A stretch of DNA of 64,000 nucleotides from Caballeronia sp. M1242 (GTDB lineage: Bacteria > Pseudomonadota > Gammaproteobacteria > Burkholderiales > Burkholderiaceae), in the NCBI RefSeq assembly GCF_017220215.1, contig NZ_CP071130.1:1178001-1242000 (forward strand), given 5' to 3'. The notes below the pieces were generated by a model, which was not told where the DNA came from, ran no database searches, and worked only from the letters and a program-made list of their open reading frames with translations. Of this stretch, positions 26,218-35,257 are shown piece by piece (within the stretch, counting starts at the first letter, position 1; each line of letters begins with the position of its first letter). Position numbers and translations under genes: made by a program.

Positions 26218-27336
26218 TTATCCTCGTTCGAGATTGACCGCCTCGTTCGCGCCGCCCGTATTCATATCCGTTACGGGCGACGAAGCCAGCAGCGCGACCG
26301 CCACGCTCGGCGCGCACGTCGAAGCCCATTCGTATTGCCCGGCATCGTCCGACGCGACTCCAGCAAGCCGCGCGAAATCCACGTAGCTGCGCGCCTCCCG
26401 TTGCGCCAGCGCGGCGGCCAGGAAGCGCCCGCATCCCGCGCCGACGATAGGCGCCCTTGCCAACGACTCGTGCTGCGCGCTCACGCGAGCGAGATTCGCT
26501 TCGAGCACGCGCAACTGTTCGCGCCGCCATGCGAGCGCGAATCGCCGCCATTCATCGGGGCTTGCATCGCACGCGTCACGTCCGATCATTCGTGCGATAC
26601 GGGCACGGCTCGCGGCTTCCGTCTTCGGGCCGTTGTCCGCGCTCGGATGCTGATCATGCTCGGCCCACAACTCGCCGGTCAGGCGATACACGTCCGCTGT
26701 CGTCGCGAACCACTCGTTCATCACGCCCGTGGTTTCGCCCCTGAATGCGATGCGATGCGCGACGCCGCACAACGGCGTGCGAACGACGCCTTGATACACG
26801 AGCTCGCCGCTCATGAGACGCTGTGCATCGTTCATGCCGCGTGCGGCGACCTGGCCCGCGACGATCGGAATGATGTCCGTGGTCGTGCTGCCGATATCGA
26901 CGAGCAAGGCATGAGGCAAGCGCGTCGCGACGTATTCAGCAGTGGCGAACCAGTTCGCCGATGCGATCTTGCGCCAGCCGTCGCGGCACGCGGAACGCGC
27001 GAGCCAGTTCGCCTTGCCGCCGTAAAAGACCGTGCGCGGCCCGAGCCGTTGCGCGAGCATGCGGGTCAGCGTGCGCACGCCTTCTGCGCGGTCCGCAAAG
27101 AGATCGACCATTTCGCCGGTCATGGTGACCGCGTGGCGCGCGGTGGCGTCGGCGGCTTGCGGCCAGCGTTCGAACACGCTATCGACCGTTCGCTCAAGAT
27201 GCGCGATGCCTTGCCACAACGGACACGCCCATTGCGCGACATCGACCGGCGCGCCCGCCGTCGCGAGGCACACCTTCACATGCGCGCCGCCCACGTCCCA
27301 GCCGAAGACCGGCGCGCCGCCCGCACGCGTCGTCAT
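26218..27336 (-). CDS. mfnF: MfnF-like hydantoinase/oxoprolinase-family protein (H4MPT-linked)
   Basis: A 372-residue protein of the ASKHA fold. VFGWDVGGAHVKVCL opens the protein, ALLVDIGSTTTDIIPI marks the second phosphate loop, and GAGCGRFLA comes late. It belongs to the 'H4MPT-linked C1 transfer pathway protein' family related to MfnF, which couples the furan unit to glutamyltyramine in methanofuran synthesis. ATG 27336 overlaps the stop of the upstream ATP-grasp gene by ATGA; an ATG at 27351 is less likely. Confidence 0.83.
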   Translation of the reverse strand: MTTRAGGAPVFGWDVGGAHVKVCLATAGAPVDVAQWACPLWQGIAHLERTVDSVFERWPQAADATARHAVTMTGEMVDLFADRAEGVRTLTRMLAQRLGPRTVFYGGKANWLARSACRDGWRKIASANWFATAEYVATRLPHALLVDIGSTTTDIIPIVAGQVAARGMNDAQRLMSGELVYQGVVRTPLCGVAHRIAFRGETTGVMNEWFATTADVYRLTGELWAEHDQHPSADNGPKTEAASRARIARMIGRDACDASPDEWRRFALAWRREQLRVLEANLARVSAQHESLARAPIVGAGCGRFLAAALAQREARSYVDFARLAGVASDDAGQYEWASTCAPSVAVALLASSPVTDMNTGGANEAVNLERG

Positions 27337-28379
27337 GACGACGCTCCGCATGCGCGCAAAGATGACTCACGTTGTTCGAAGCCCGGTACACCATGCGCCG
27401 CGAGCAAGTCGGCCGCGATGTTCCGTGTTCTGCTGAGCTCGGCATAGGCCATCGTCAGGCGGGGATTGATTTCGATAACCACCGGTCCGCGTCGCGGGTG
27501 CCATACGAGGTCGATGCCCGCGAACCCGCGCAAGCCGGGAAGCGCATGAGCCACGCGCTGCGCGAGTCTTTCGAGCACGCGCCCTCGCTCGCCGTTGCGC
27601 GCAACGGTATTCACATCGACGCCGTCGAACTGTACGACGCATTCGCGGCGCTTCGACTGCGCCGCTTCCGAAAGCGCGATACGTTGATGGTTGATGGACA
27701 AGAGCCGCGCGCCCGCGTCATCGCAAAGAAGCGAAAGACTGAGCGGTTCGCCATCGACCCATTCTTGCAGAACGGGATTGCGTCCTGCCGCAGCGCGCGC
27801 TTCGTGTTCTTCGCGGGCTGCGTCGAGTCGATCGTAGACATACGTATCGAGGCCGCCCGCGCCGTCATCCGGCTTCACGACCCAGCGGCGTCCCTGTGCG
27901 GCGACCGCTTGCTCGGGTTCGAGCGCGGGCGTCACGGGGATGTCGTGTGCGGCGAGGCATGCGGCTGTCGCGCTCTTGCTCGAGGCCGTGCGTATGGCTT
28001 CTTTCGCGCAGCCGAGCCAGCGCGCGGCGCCGACGGCATCGTGCAACTGCAACAACAGGCCGTCGCATTCCGGCGCGATGATGATGGCATAGTCGTGCTC
28101 GCGCGCGATGCGTGAGACGAAGCGCGTGATCGACTCGCCGGGCAGCGGGCGCGCATGCGCGTGATCCTTGCTCATCAGTTCGAAGCGCGACGTGGCGACG
28201 GTGACATCGACGCCTTCGAGCGCGCGCAAGTCGGCAGCGATGGCGTCGCGCATGACGCGTCCTTCGACGATGAGCGCGCTGAGATCCGCGAGCGTGCTTG
28301 CGCTCGCGACATCCGGTTCGATGCCGCCGCCGGTGAGATACTCGAACACGAATATTCTGGTCAAGGGGAAGCCATCCAT
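27333..28379 (-). CDS. mfnD: MfnD-like ATP-grasp ligase (methanofuran synthesis)
   Basis: A 348-residue ATP-grasp protein opening RIFVFEYLTGGGIEP, the pattern of tyramine-glutamate ligase MfnD. RRWVVKPDDGAGGLDT is the ATP-binding strand-loop and VVIEINPRLTMAYAEL carries the metal ligands. It would add glutamate to tyramine, or extend the glutamate tail, for the methanofuran analogue. The start is uncertain. ATG 28379 has no ribosome site; TTG at 28362-28364 has GGATGG upstream and begins the protein as relatives do. Either start leaves no space to the divergent HisA-like gene. Confidence 0.8.
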   Translation of the reverse strand: MDGFPLTRIFVFEYLTGGGIEPDVASASTLADLSALIVEGRVMRDAIAADLRALEGVDVTVATSRFELMSKDHAHARPLPGESITRFVSRIAREHDYAIIIAPECDGLLLQLHDAVGAARWLGCAKEAIRTASSKSATAACLAAHDIPVTPALEPEQAVAAQGRRWVVKPDDGAGGLDTYVYDRLDAAREEHEARAAAGRNPVLQEWVDGEPLSLSLLCDDAGARLLSINHQRIALSEAAQSKRRECVVQFDGVDVNTVARNGERGRVLERLAQRVAHALPGLRGFAGIDLVWHPRRGPVVIEINPRLTMAYAELSRTRNIAADLLAAHGVPGFEQRESSLRACGASS

Positions 28380-29076
28380 GCAGGTGATACCCGTTCTCGA
28401 TCTGCTCGACGGCCACGCGGTGCGCGCAGTGCGCGGCGAGCGTTCGCGCTACCGGCCGATTCAGTCTTCGTTGTGCGCGACGAGCGAACCTCTGGAGGTC
28501 GCCCGTGCGTTGCTGGCCGCGACCGGCGCTCGCACGCTATACGTGGCCGATCTCGGCGCGATTCTCGGGCGCGGCGCGCATATCGACACGCTGGCGGCGC
28601 TGCGGGAGACGCTCGGCGATGGCGTCGCTATCTGGCTCGATGCGGGCTTTCGCGATTTCGCGTCGATGCGCGCGTTGTTCGATCGCATCGTGAACGTGAA
28701 GCCATGCGCTGCGGTTGCGACGCTCGTGCCCGTGTTCGGCACGGAGACCTTGCTCGACGCAGGCGCGATTGCCGAAGCGAGCGCCGCCGGCTATGAACCG
28801 ATTCTCTCGCTCGACTTTCGCGGCGGGCGCGCGCTGGGTGCGCTCGACGGCGATAGCGCGTGGTGGCCTTCGCGCGTCATTGTGATGACGCTGGATCATG
28901 TCGGTGCCAAGGCCGGGCCGGACTTCGATACGTTCGATGCCGTGCGGGCTTTGGCCGGTGAGCGCTCTTTGATCGGCGCGGGAGGGGTGCGGGATCGCGA
29001 CGACCTCACGCAGGTCGGGTTGCGCGGCGCGCACGGGTGGCTCGTTGCTTCTGCGATTCATGATCGGACGGTTTAG
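28378..29076 (+). CDS. HisA-like TIM-barrel protein of the C1 cluster
   Basis: A 232-residue protein related to HisA/HisF. VIPVLDLLDGHAVRAVRGER has the first catalytic Asp (Asp8), ILSLDFRGG the second, and GAGGVRDRDDL the C-terminal phosphate site. True HisA isomerises ProFAR in histidine synthesis; the his operon is not here. Relatives sit in H4MPT gene clusters of methylotrophs and methanogens, with an unknown isomerase role. AGGGGA lies 9 nt before the ATG. Its start overlaps that of the divergent mfnD by 2 bp, so its promoter must lie inside mfnD. Confidence 0.8.
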   Translation: MQVIPVLDLLDGHAVRAVRGERSRYRPIQSSLCATSEPLEVARALLAATGARTLYVADLGAILGRGAHIDTLAALRETLGDGVAIWLDAGFRDFASMRALFDRIVNVKPCAAVATLVPVFGTETLLDAGAIAEASAAGYEPILSLDFRGGRALGALDGDSAWWPSRVIVMTLDHVGAKAGPDFDTFDAVRALAGERSLIGAGGVRDRDDLTQVGLRGAHGWLVASAIHDRTV

Positions 29077-29207
29077 TTTGGCGTTCGCTTCTCCGGGACT
29101 CAATATTTGTGCCAATGGCATTGGTTCGGTGTTGTGGTCCATGAGCTGCCGCTCGGGCGTGACAGTGTGTTTCATATGTCTTTCTTCTGCGTCGGTTTTT
29201 TTGCGTT

Positions 29208-29789
29208 GAACTTGTGTTCGTGTCGGTCTATTGGCGTTGCCCCTCCCCGGGGCGGGGGTCACTTTCTTTGCTGCTGCAAAGAAAGTAACCAAAGAAAGCA
29301 GCTTTTCTTTGGCCCGCAGCATTAACAGTGTGGTCACTCTGTAGAGAGACCGTGGCACTCAGTCAATAGACAGCCTTGAATCACCTTCCACGCCCGCTGA
29401 GCGCCACGTCCTCCGAGCCCCTTGGCTCGTTAACACCGAACGCTTGCAGCGCTGTGCGTGCTTCTCATGCGTTGGTCTAGTCATATTGGGAAACGACGTC
29501 TCAACGGACTCTTGCGCGGCACAGTGCGCGATCTGAAGCGCGAAGCGCTGAACGGGGTGTGGTGTTGACGAGCCAAGGGGCTCGGAGGACGTGGCGCTCA
29601 GTGGGCGCGGAAGGTGATTCAAGGTTGATTCAAGCTGAGTGCCAATGCTCTTCTGCGAAGTGACCACGCTCTTGCTGCTGCGGGCCCACAAAAGCTGCTT
29701 TCTTTGGTTACTTTCTTTGCAGCAGCAAAGAAAGTAACCCCCGCCCCGGGGAGGGGCAACACTAATAGACCGACGCGAAATCAAGTTCC
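29208..29789. repeat. 582-bp inverted-repeat element, copy 2
   Basis: Same build as the element at 11342-11931: two long imperfect inverted arms, each with the ACTTTCTTTGC-TGCT-GCAAAGAAAGT hairpin and a CCCCGGGG core, around a short centre. The centre carries GAAGCGCTGAACGGGGTGTGG near 29541-29561 on the plus strand (one run of at most 20 is shared). In copy 1 the same sequence reads on the minus strand, so the two copies are inverted. The adjoining flank CCACGAAAAGA is also shared. No gene lies in the 29077-29853 gap. Confidence 0.85.
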
Positions 29790-29823
29790 ACGAAAAGACA
29801 AGCGCGAGCAAAGAGAAGACCCT

Positions 29824-29839
29824 CGGCATAGACCTTGCA
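29824..29839 (+). promoter_or_regulatory. Candidate sigma-54 promoter of the fhc-pqq operon
   Basis: CGGCATAGACCTTGCA matches TGGCACRNNNNTTGCW except at positions 1 and 6. The predicted start point (about 29850) would be only 3-5 nt before the fhcB ATG, implying a nearly leaderless message; no ribosome site is seen before that ATG. The match is good but the geometry is unusual. Confidence 0.4.
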
Positions 29840-29853
29840 AACACCCGCGCACC

Positions 29854-31116
29854 ATGCCGAAACCAGCGCCAGCAAAATCCCACTGGACGTGTCCATTCTG
29901 CCCGCTCTTATGCGACGACATCGCGCTGGACGTCACAGCCGACGCGCGCCTGAGCGCAACGAACACTTCATGTCCGCGGCTAGCGAACTCACTCGCGAGC
30001 ATCAACGCCGGAACGGCAAACGCACAGCCAAAGGTCAACGCAACTCAAACCGACGTACCAACAGCAATCTCGCGCGCTGCAGACATACTGACGAAAGCCC
30101 GCCGCCCGCTCTTCGGCGGCCTCGCCACCGACGTCGCCGGCGCACGCGCGCTCTACGAACTCGCGGCTCACAGCGGCGCCATCCTCGATCACATGCACGG
30201 CGATTCGCTCGCCGCGGCCACGCTCGCGCTGCAAGACCGGGGCGCGCTCTTCACCACGCTATCGGAAGTGCGTTCACGCGCCGATCTCATCATCGTGTTC
30301 GTGTGCGAACCCTCGCGCCGTTATCCGCGCTTCTATGAGCGGCTGCAAACCGCGCAGCGCGAGAAGAAGATCGTCTTCATCGGATGCGATGTCGATACGG
30401 CCGCCCCGCACGGCGAGACATTGCTGCGCGATGTCGATCCCTTCGATACGCTCGCCCTCTGGTCCGCGCTCGTCGAAGATCGCAAGCCCGATGCGTTCGC
30501 AGACGCAGAAACGGCCCGCAATTTGCAGGCGCTGACCGATCGCATCCACACGGCCCACTACACCGCGGTCGTCTATGAACCCGCCGCATTGCCACACCCG
30601 CACACGGCGCTCGCGATCGAAGCGCTACACCGAATCGTGAAGACGCTGAATCGCACCGCGCGCGCAGGCGTGCTTGCATTGACCGGGGACGACGGCGCGC
30701 TCTCGGTCAATCAGACGGTCACGTGGCTCTCCGGCTTTCCGCTCCGAACGCGCGTCACCGTGGGAATGCCGCTCGATCACGATCCGTATCGCTATCGCAC
30801 GCAGACGCTTTTGCACAGGCGGGAGGCCGACGCCCTGCTATGGGTATCGAGCTTCGGTCCCGAGCCGATGCCCGATGCACTCGCCGACGATATTCCCGCC
30901 ATCATCCTCGCGCATCCCGCCACCGCGCTCGTCGAACGCAGCGCGCCCACCGTGTTCATTCCCGTTGCGACACCCGGCGTCGATAGCAGCGGACATCTCT
31001 TTCGCATGGATACATCGGTGGTCGCGCCGCTCGTGCCTGCACGCGATACGGCATTGCCCACCGTGGCCGCCATCGCGAGTGAACTCGTGCAGTCGATACG
31101 CGCAAGGAGAACATAG
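29854..31116 (+). CDS. fhcB: Formyltransferase/hydrolase complex subunit B
   Basis: A 420-residue protein related to formylmethanofuran dehydrogenase subunit B, with CPFCPLLCDDI at residues 13-23 near the start. In methylotrophic bacteria the Fhc complex does not oxidise formyl groups but hydrolyses them; FhcB keeps the fold of the molybdopterin subunit without its redox role. The ATG at 29854 is the only Met before the conserved Cys cluster; the open frame back to 29704 is repeat-element sequence. First gene of fhcBADC, each following gene being coupled by overlap. Confidence 0.88.
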   Translation: MPKPAPAKSHWTCPFCPLLCDDIALDVTADARLSATNTSCPRLANSLASINAGTANAQPKVNATQTDVPTAISRAADILTKARRPLFGGLATDVAGARALYELAAHSGAILDHMHGDSLAAATLALQDRGALFTTLSEVRSRADLIIVFVCEPSRRYPRFYERLQTAQREKKIVFIGCDVDTAAPHGETLLRDVDPFDTLALWSALVEDRKPDAFADAETARNLQALTDRIHTAHYTAVVYEPAALPHPHTALAIEALHRIVKTLNRTARAGVLALTGDDGALSVNQTVTWLSGFPLRTRVTVGMPLDHDPYRYRTQTLLHRREADALLWVSSFGPEPMPDALADDIPAIILAHPATALVERSAPTVFIPVATPGVDSSGHLFRMDTSVVAPLVPARDTALPTVAAIASELVQSIRARRT

Positions 31117-32825
31117 TGAGCACGGCGCGACTGAGAGGCGGCACCGTCTATGATCCGACGAACGGGATCAACGGCGAACAGCGCGACATCACGATCCGCG
31201 ACGGCCGTATCGTGGATGGTCTGAACAGTCACGACATTCCGCCTGAACGCGACTTCGATGCGAGCGGCATGGTGATCATGGCGGGCGGGATCGATCTGCA
31301 CTCGCATATCGGCGGCGGCAAGACCAATCTCTCGCGACTGCTCTTGCCGGAGGATCATCGCGACGATCCGCGCGCCGTGCCGAACAGGCCCGACGAAGGC
31401 CGCTACATGCGTCTGCCTTCCTGCGGCACATGCGCGCCGGGCACGCTCGCCACCGGATATCGTTACGCGGAAATGGGCTATACGGCTGCATTCGAGCCCG
31501 CGATGATCGCCTCGAACGCGCGTCATACTCACCTCGAAATGGGCGATACGCCGATAATCGATCACGGCGCCTATGTGATGATGGGCAACGACGAACTGTT
31601 CCTGCAGATGCTGGCGGCGCGCGAAGACTACAAACGCATGCGCGATTACGTCGGCTGGACCATCAACGCGAGCAAGGCGCTCGGCGTCAAAGTAGTGAAC
31701 CCCGGCGGCATATCCGCTTTCAAGTTCAATCAGCGTTCGCTGGATCTCGACGAAGCACACGTGCATTACGGCATCACCCCGCGTGACGTGCTGAAGACAC
31801 TCACGCGCGCGCTCACCGACTTGCGCGTGCCGCATCCGTTGCATGTGCACGCGAGCAATCTCGGCGTGCCCGGCAACGTCGATTCGACCATCGCGACGAT
31901 GGATGCGGCAGAAGGCCTGCCCGTGCATCTCACGCACATCCAGTTCCACAGCTACGGCACCGAAGGGCCGCGCAAGTTTTCATCCGGCGCGCGCGCCATT
32001 GCTGAAGCGGTCAACGCGCGTCCCAATGTGACGATCGATGTCGGACAGATCATATTCGGTCAGACCGTCACCGCTTCCGGCGACACGATGATGCAGTTCC
32101 GCAATGCGCCGCTCGCTCGACCGCGTAAATGGATACTCGGCGATATCGAATGCGATGGCGGCTGTGGCGTGCTGCCCTTCCGGTATCGCGAGCAGAGCTT
32201 CGTGAACGCGCTGCAATGGATCATCGGGCTGGAAATCTTTCTGCTCGTGGACGATCCGTGGCGCGTATCAATGACGACCGATCATCCGAACGGCGGTCCG
32301 TTCACGAGTTACCCGCATCTCATTCGGCTTCTAATGGACAAGTCCTTTCGCGACGAGCAACTCGACAAGCTGCACGCCGATGCGAAGACCGCGACCGCGC
32401 TCGGTGAACTCACTCGCGAGTTCTCGCTCTACGAGATCGCCATCATCACGCGCGCCGGACCCGCGCGGTTGCTCGGGCTGATGGATCGCGGGCATCTCGG
32501 AGTCGGCGCAGCAGCGGACATTGCCGTTTATCGCGAGGATGCGGACCGCGAGCGCATGTTCACGTCACCCGCCTATGTTTTTAAGGATGGCGAATTAATC
32601 GCGCGCGATGGCACACTTTTGAACGTACCGACAGGCGGCATCCACTACGTGCAGCCGGACTATGACCGTTCCATCGAAGCGCGCGTGCGCGCTTTCACCG
32701 AAGCCAACCTTGCGGCGCGCTTCGAGAATGCAGCCATCAGCGACGACGAGATCTGCGCATGCTGCAACGGCGGCCGGCTGTTGCCGGTCGCGTGCTTCGC
32801 CACGCGCGGGAACGCACAACCATGA
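31116..32825 (+). CDS. fhcA: Formyltransferase/hydrolase complex subunit A
   Basis: A 569-residue amidohydrolase-fold subunit that hydrolyses formyl-methanofuran to formate. The metal-binding pair is in GGIDLHSHIGGG (His62 and His64). NPGGISAFKFN, HVHASNLG and MTTDHPNGGPFTSYPH supply further conserved residues. It starts with GTG at 31116, with AAGGAG 7 nt upstream. The GTG overlaps the fhcB stop by one base, and its stop overlaps fhcD by ATGA. Confidence 0.93.
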   Translation: MSTARLRGGTVYDPTNGINGEQRDITIRDGRIVDGLNSHDIPPERDFDASGMVIMAGGIDLHSHIGGGKTNLSRLLLPEDHRDDPRAVPNRPDEGRYMRLPSCGTCAPGTLATGYRYAEMGYTAAFEPAMIASNARHTHLEMGDTPIIDHGAYVMMGNDELFLQMLAAREDYKRMRDYVGWTINASKALGVKVVNPGGISAFKFNQRSLDLDEAHVHYGITPRDVLKTLTRALTDLRVPHPLHVHASNLGVPGNVDSTIATMDAAEGLPVHLTHIQFHSYGTEGPRKFSSGARAIAEAVNARPNVTIDVGQIIFGQTVTASGDTMMQFRNAPLARPRKWILGDIECDGGCGVLPFRYREQSFVNALQWIIGLEIFLLVDDPWRVSMTTDHPNGGPFTSYPHLIRLLMDKSFRDEQLDKLHADAKTATALGELTREFSLYEIAIITRAGPARLLGLMDRGHLGVGAAADIAVYREDADRERMFTSPAYVFKDGELIARDGTLLNVPTGGIHYVQPDYDRSIEARVRAFTEANLAARFENAAISDDEICACCNGGRLLPVACFATRGNAQP

Positions 32826-33772
32826 CCGCCATGCACATCAACGACACGGAGATCGACGACACCTTCGCCGAAGCGTTCCCGATGAAGGCGACGCGCCTCG
32901 TCATTACCGCGCATACGCCGACATGGGCGCGTCACGCCGCCAATTCGCTGACGGGCTTTGCGACATCCGTGATCGATTGCGGATGCGAAGCGGGCATAGA
33001 ACGCGATCTCACAGCCGATGAAACGCCCGATGGCAGGCCGGGCATCTCGGTGCTGATCTTTGCCGTGTCGTCGAAAGAACTGGCGAAGCAAGTCGCGCGG
33101 CGCGTCGGGCAATGCGTGCTCACGTGCCCGACCACGGCAGTCTATGGCGGCATCGATCCGGCAACGAGCCGCGCGCCGCTCTCCGACAACGCACCGCTCG
33201 GCGCGGGACTGCGCTTCTTCGGCGACGGCTTTCAGATATCGAAAGTGCTCGGCGCGACGCGCTACTGGCGCGTGCCCGTGATGGACGGCGAATTCGTCTG
33301 CGAGGAATTTACGGCTACCGTGAAGGCCGTGGGCGGCGGCAATCTGCTGTTCCTGGCGCGCGATCTCGACAGCGCATTGCACGCCGCCGAAGCCGCCGTT
33401 GCCGCCATGCACGCGCTGCCGGACATCATCACGCCGTTTCCGGGCGGCGTCGTGCGCTCCGGCTCCAAGATCGGCTCGAAATACGCGGGCGCGACCGCCT
33501 CCACGAACGATGCGTTCTGCCCCACGCTCGTCGGCTTGTCGAGGAAGAGCGAGCTCACGCCCGAGGTCGCATGCGTGCTCGAAATCGTGATCGACGGTCT
33601 GACCGATGCGGATGTGCGCGCCGCGATGACTGCCGGCATCGCGGCCGCGACTGCCATCGGGCGAGCGGGCGGCATGCTGCGCATATCGGCGGGCAATTAC
33701 GGCGGCAAGCTCGGGCCGTATCACTTCAAGCTGCATGAACTCGCAGCCGGCATCGATGGGAGCCATGCATGA
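32822..33772 (+). CDS. fhcD: Formylmethanofuran:H4MPT formyltransferase subunit
   Basis: A 316-residue enzyme that moves the formyl group from formyl-H4MPT to the methanofuran analogue. IDDTFAEAFPMKATRLVITA opens it, FGDGFQISK and PFPGGVVRSGSKIGSKYAG are in the middle, and RISAGNYGGKLGPYHFKL ends it, as in Ftr/FhcD. Coupled to both fhcA and fhcC by ATGA overlaps. Confidence 0.95.
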   Translation: MTAMHINDTEIDDTFAEAFPMKATRLVITAHTPTWARHAANSLTGFATSVIDCGCEAGIERDLTADETPDGRPGISVLIFAVSSKELAKQVARRVGQCVLTCPTTAVYGGIDPATSRAPLSDNAPLGAGLRFFGDGFQISKVLGATRYWRVPVMDGEFVCEEFTATVKAVGGGNLLFLARDLDSALHAAEAAVAAMHALPDIITPFPGGVVRSGSKIGSKYAGATASTNDAFCPTLVGLSRKSELTPEVACVLEIVIDGLTDADVRAAMTAGIAAATAIGRAGGMLRISAGNYGGKLGPYHFKLHELAAGIDGSHA

Positions 33773-34590
33773 GCGCCATCACACTTCGTGTAAAAAGTGC
33801 GCCAGGCTTTCGCGTCGATGCGTCGAAGTTACTTCCTTGCGCACTCGGTCGCTTGGAAGATAGCGAAGTCGCGGGATTCATATTGCAAGGGCACGGCGAA
33901 CAGTGCGCGATAGCCGATCTGTTCGACATCAGCAGAACGCAGAGCGAAGCGCCAACGCTTCGAATCGAAGGCGATGTTGCCTGGCTCGACCGCATCGGAG
34001 CCTCGCTCGATGCCGGTTCGCTTTTCGTGCACGGCGAAGCAGGCGACTACGCGGGCATCGGCATGAGCGGCGGCGAGCTGCATATCGACGGCAATGCGGG
34101 CCGCTTTACCGCATGCGAAATGCAAGGCGGCCGCATGACGGTGCGCGGACATGTCGGCGATTTCGCAGCGGGCGCGCTGCCCGGCGACATGGAGGGCATG
34201 CGCGGCGGCGTTTTGATCGTCCACGGCGATGCAGGCGCGCGTCTTGCAGACCGCATGCGGCGCGGCACTGTGCTGGTCGGCGGCAATGCGGGCGATTTCG
34301 CGGCATCGCGGCTCGTGGCGGGGACGCTTTGCATCGCGGGCGAAACGGGCGCGCATCTCGGTTATGGCATGCGACGCGGCACGGTCGTACTATTGAAGGC
34401 ACCGCGACGCATCGCACCGACTTTCGTCGAAGGCGGCCGTGGCTTCGACGTCTTCTGGCGGCTGCTGACCCGCATGCTCGCGCGCGAGATGCCGCTCTTT
34501 GCGACGCTCGCCGACAGCATGATGCCGACGCGCTATGCGGGCGATCTCGCCGTGGACGGACGGGGGGAATTGCTGATCGCCAATTCGTGA
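33769..34590 (+). CDS. fhcC: Formyltransferase/hydrolase complex subunit C
   Basis: A 273-residue subunit with the glycine-rich right-handed beta-helix of FwdC/GltB-C-like proteins. Successive turns are visible as GDYAGIGMSGGELHIDGNAG, GGRMTVRGHVGDF, GGVLIVHGDAGARL and GTVLVGGNAGDFAA. It completes the Fhc complex structurally. ATGA overlap with fhcD; the cytochrome gene follows after 62 nt. Confidence 0.92.
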   Translation: MSAITLRVKSAPGFRVDASKLLPCALGRLEDSEVAGFILQGHGEQCAIADLFDISRTQSEAPTLRIEGDVAWLDRIGASLDAGSLFVHGEAGDYAGIGMSGGELHIDGNAGRFTACEMQGGRMTVRGHVGDFAAGALPGDMEGMRGGVLIVHGDAGARLADRMRRGTVLVGGNAGDFAASRLVAGTLCIAGETGAHLGYGMRRGTVVLLKAPRRIAPTFVEGGRGFDVFWRLLTRMLAREMPLFATLADSMMPTRYAGDLAVDGRGELLIANS

Positions 34591-34652
34591 ACAGACGAGA
34601 ACAATGGACTTCTATCCCGCGGATGATTGCCCTTTGACGAAGGAGGCGCGCC

Positions 34653-35222
34653 ATGACCGCTGCACGAATTCCCGCTGCGGCGCACGGCAAGGCGGTCGCG
34701 GCGAACGATCGCTTCGCGCGTCCTCTCGTCGCGCTGCACTGGATCATCGCAGCCGCCATTATCGCGATGTTGTGCATCGGCTTCTACATGGTCGGCCTGC
34801 CGCGCGGGCTGCCGTTCAAGTCGGCGCTCATCAACTTCCACAAGTCGCTCGGCATGACGGTTTTCCTGCTGGTGCTGATCCGCATCCTGGTACGCCTGGC
34901 CTATGGCCGCCCGCCTCTGCCGCCGATGGGAGCGTGGCAACGCGCCGCCGCGAGCACCACGCAGGGTCTTTTATACGTTGGCATGATCGCGATGCCGCTG
35001 ACCGGTTACCTCGGCTCGTCGTTCAACAAGTACGGCACGCGCTTTTGGGGCGTGCCGTTGCCGCAATGGGGATGGGACGACAAGGGCATGCGGGAACTGT
35101 TCTTCGGCATCCACGTTTATCTGGCGTGGATCATGGCCGTGCTGATCGCGCTGCATTTTCTGGGCGCGATGAAACATCAACTGATCGACAAGGACGGACT
35201 GTTAAGGAGAATGTGGCCATGA
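34653..35222 (+). CDS. Cytochrome b561-family membrane protein
   Basis: A 189-residue protein with four membrane helices (about 27-47, 60-78, 100-120, 145-165) and the haem-coordinating histidines of cytochrome b561: [22 protein letters not shown] and [11 protein letters not shown]. Such proteins pass electrons between the quinone pool and periplasmic partners. Between fhcC and pqqB it is well placed to link PQQ dehydrogenase electron flow to the respiratory chain, but that is inference. AAGGAGGCG precedes the ATG. Confidence 0.85.
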   Translation: MTAARIPAAAHGKAVAANDRFARPLVALHWIIAAAIIAMLCIGFYMVGLPRGLPFKSALINFHKSLGMTVFLLVLIRILVRLAYGRPPLPPMGAWQRAAASTTQGLLYVGMIAMPLTGYLGSSFNKYGTRFWGVPLPQWGWDDKGMRELFFGIHVYLAWIMAVLIALHFLGAMKHQLIDKDGLLRRMWP

Positions 35223-35257
35223 GCGCCGTGATGCAGGTCAGCGAGGCTGGCTTATGA
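35219..35257 (+). CDS. Possible 12-residue coupling ORF between cytochrome b and pqqB
   Basis: [12 protein letters not shown]. Its ATG overlaps the cytochrome stop (ATGA) and its TGA overlaps the pqqB ATG (ATGA); AAGGAGA lies 8 nt before its start. It occupies the position where pqqA usually sits but lacks the Glu-x3-Tyr motif. It may carry ribosomes to pqqB or be chance. Confidence 0.25.
   Translation: MSAVMQVSEAGL

Noticed and set aside
35219..35257. A second pqqA directly before pqqB
   Set aside because: The only short frame there lacks the Glu-x3-Tyr motif; the true pqqA is at 24178-24252.
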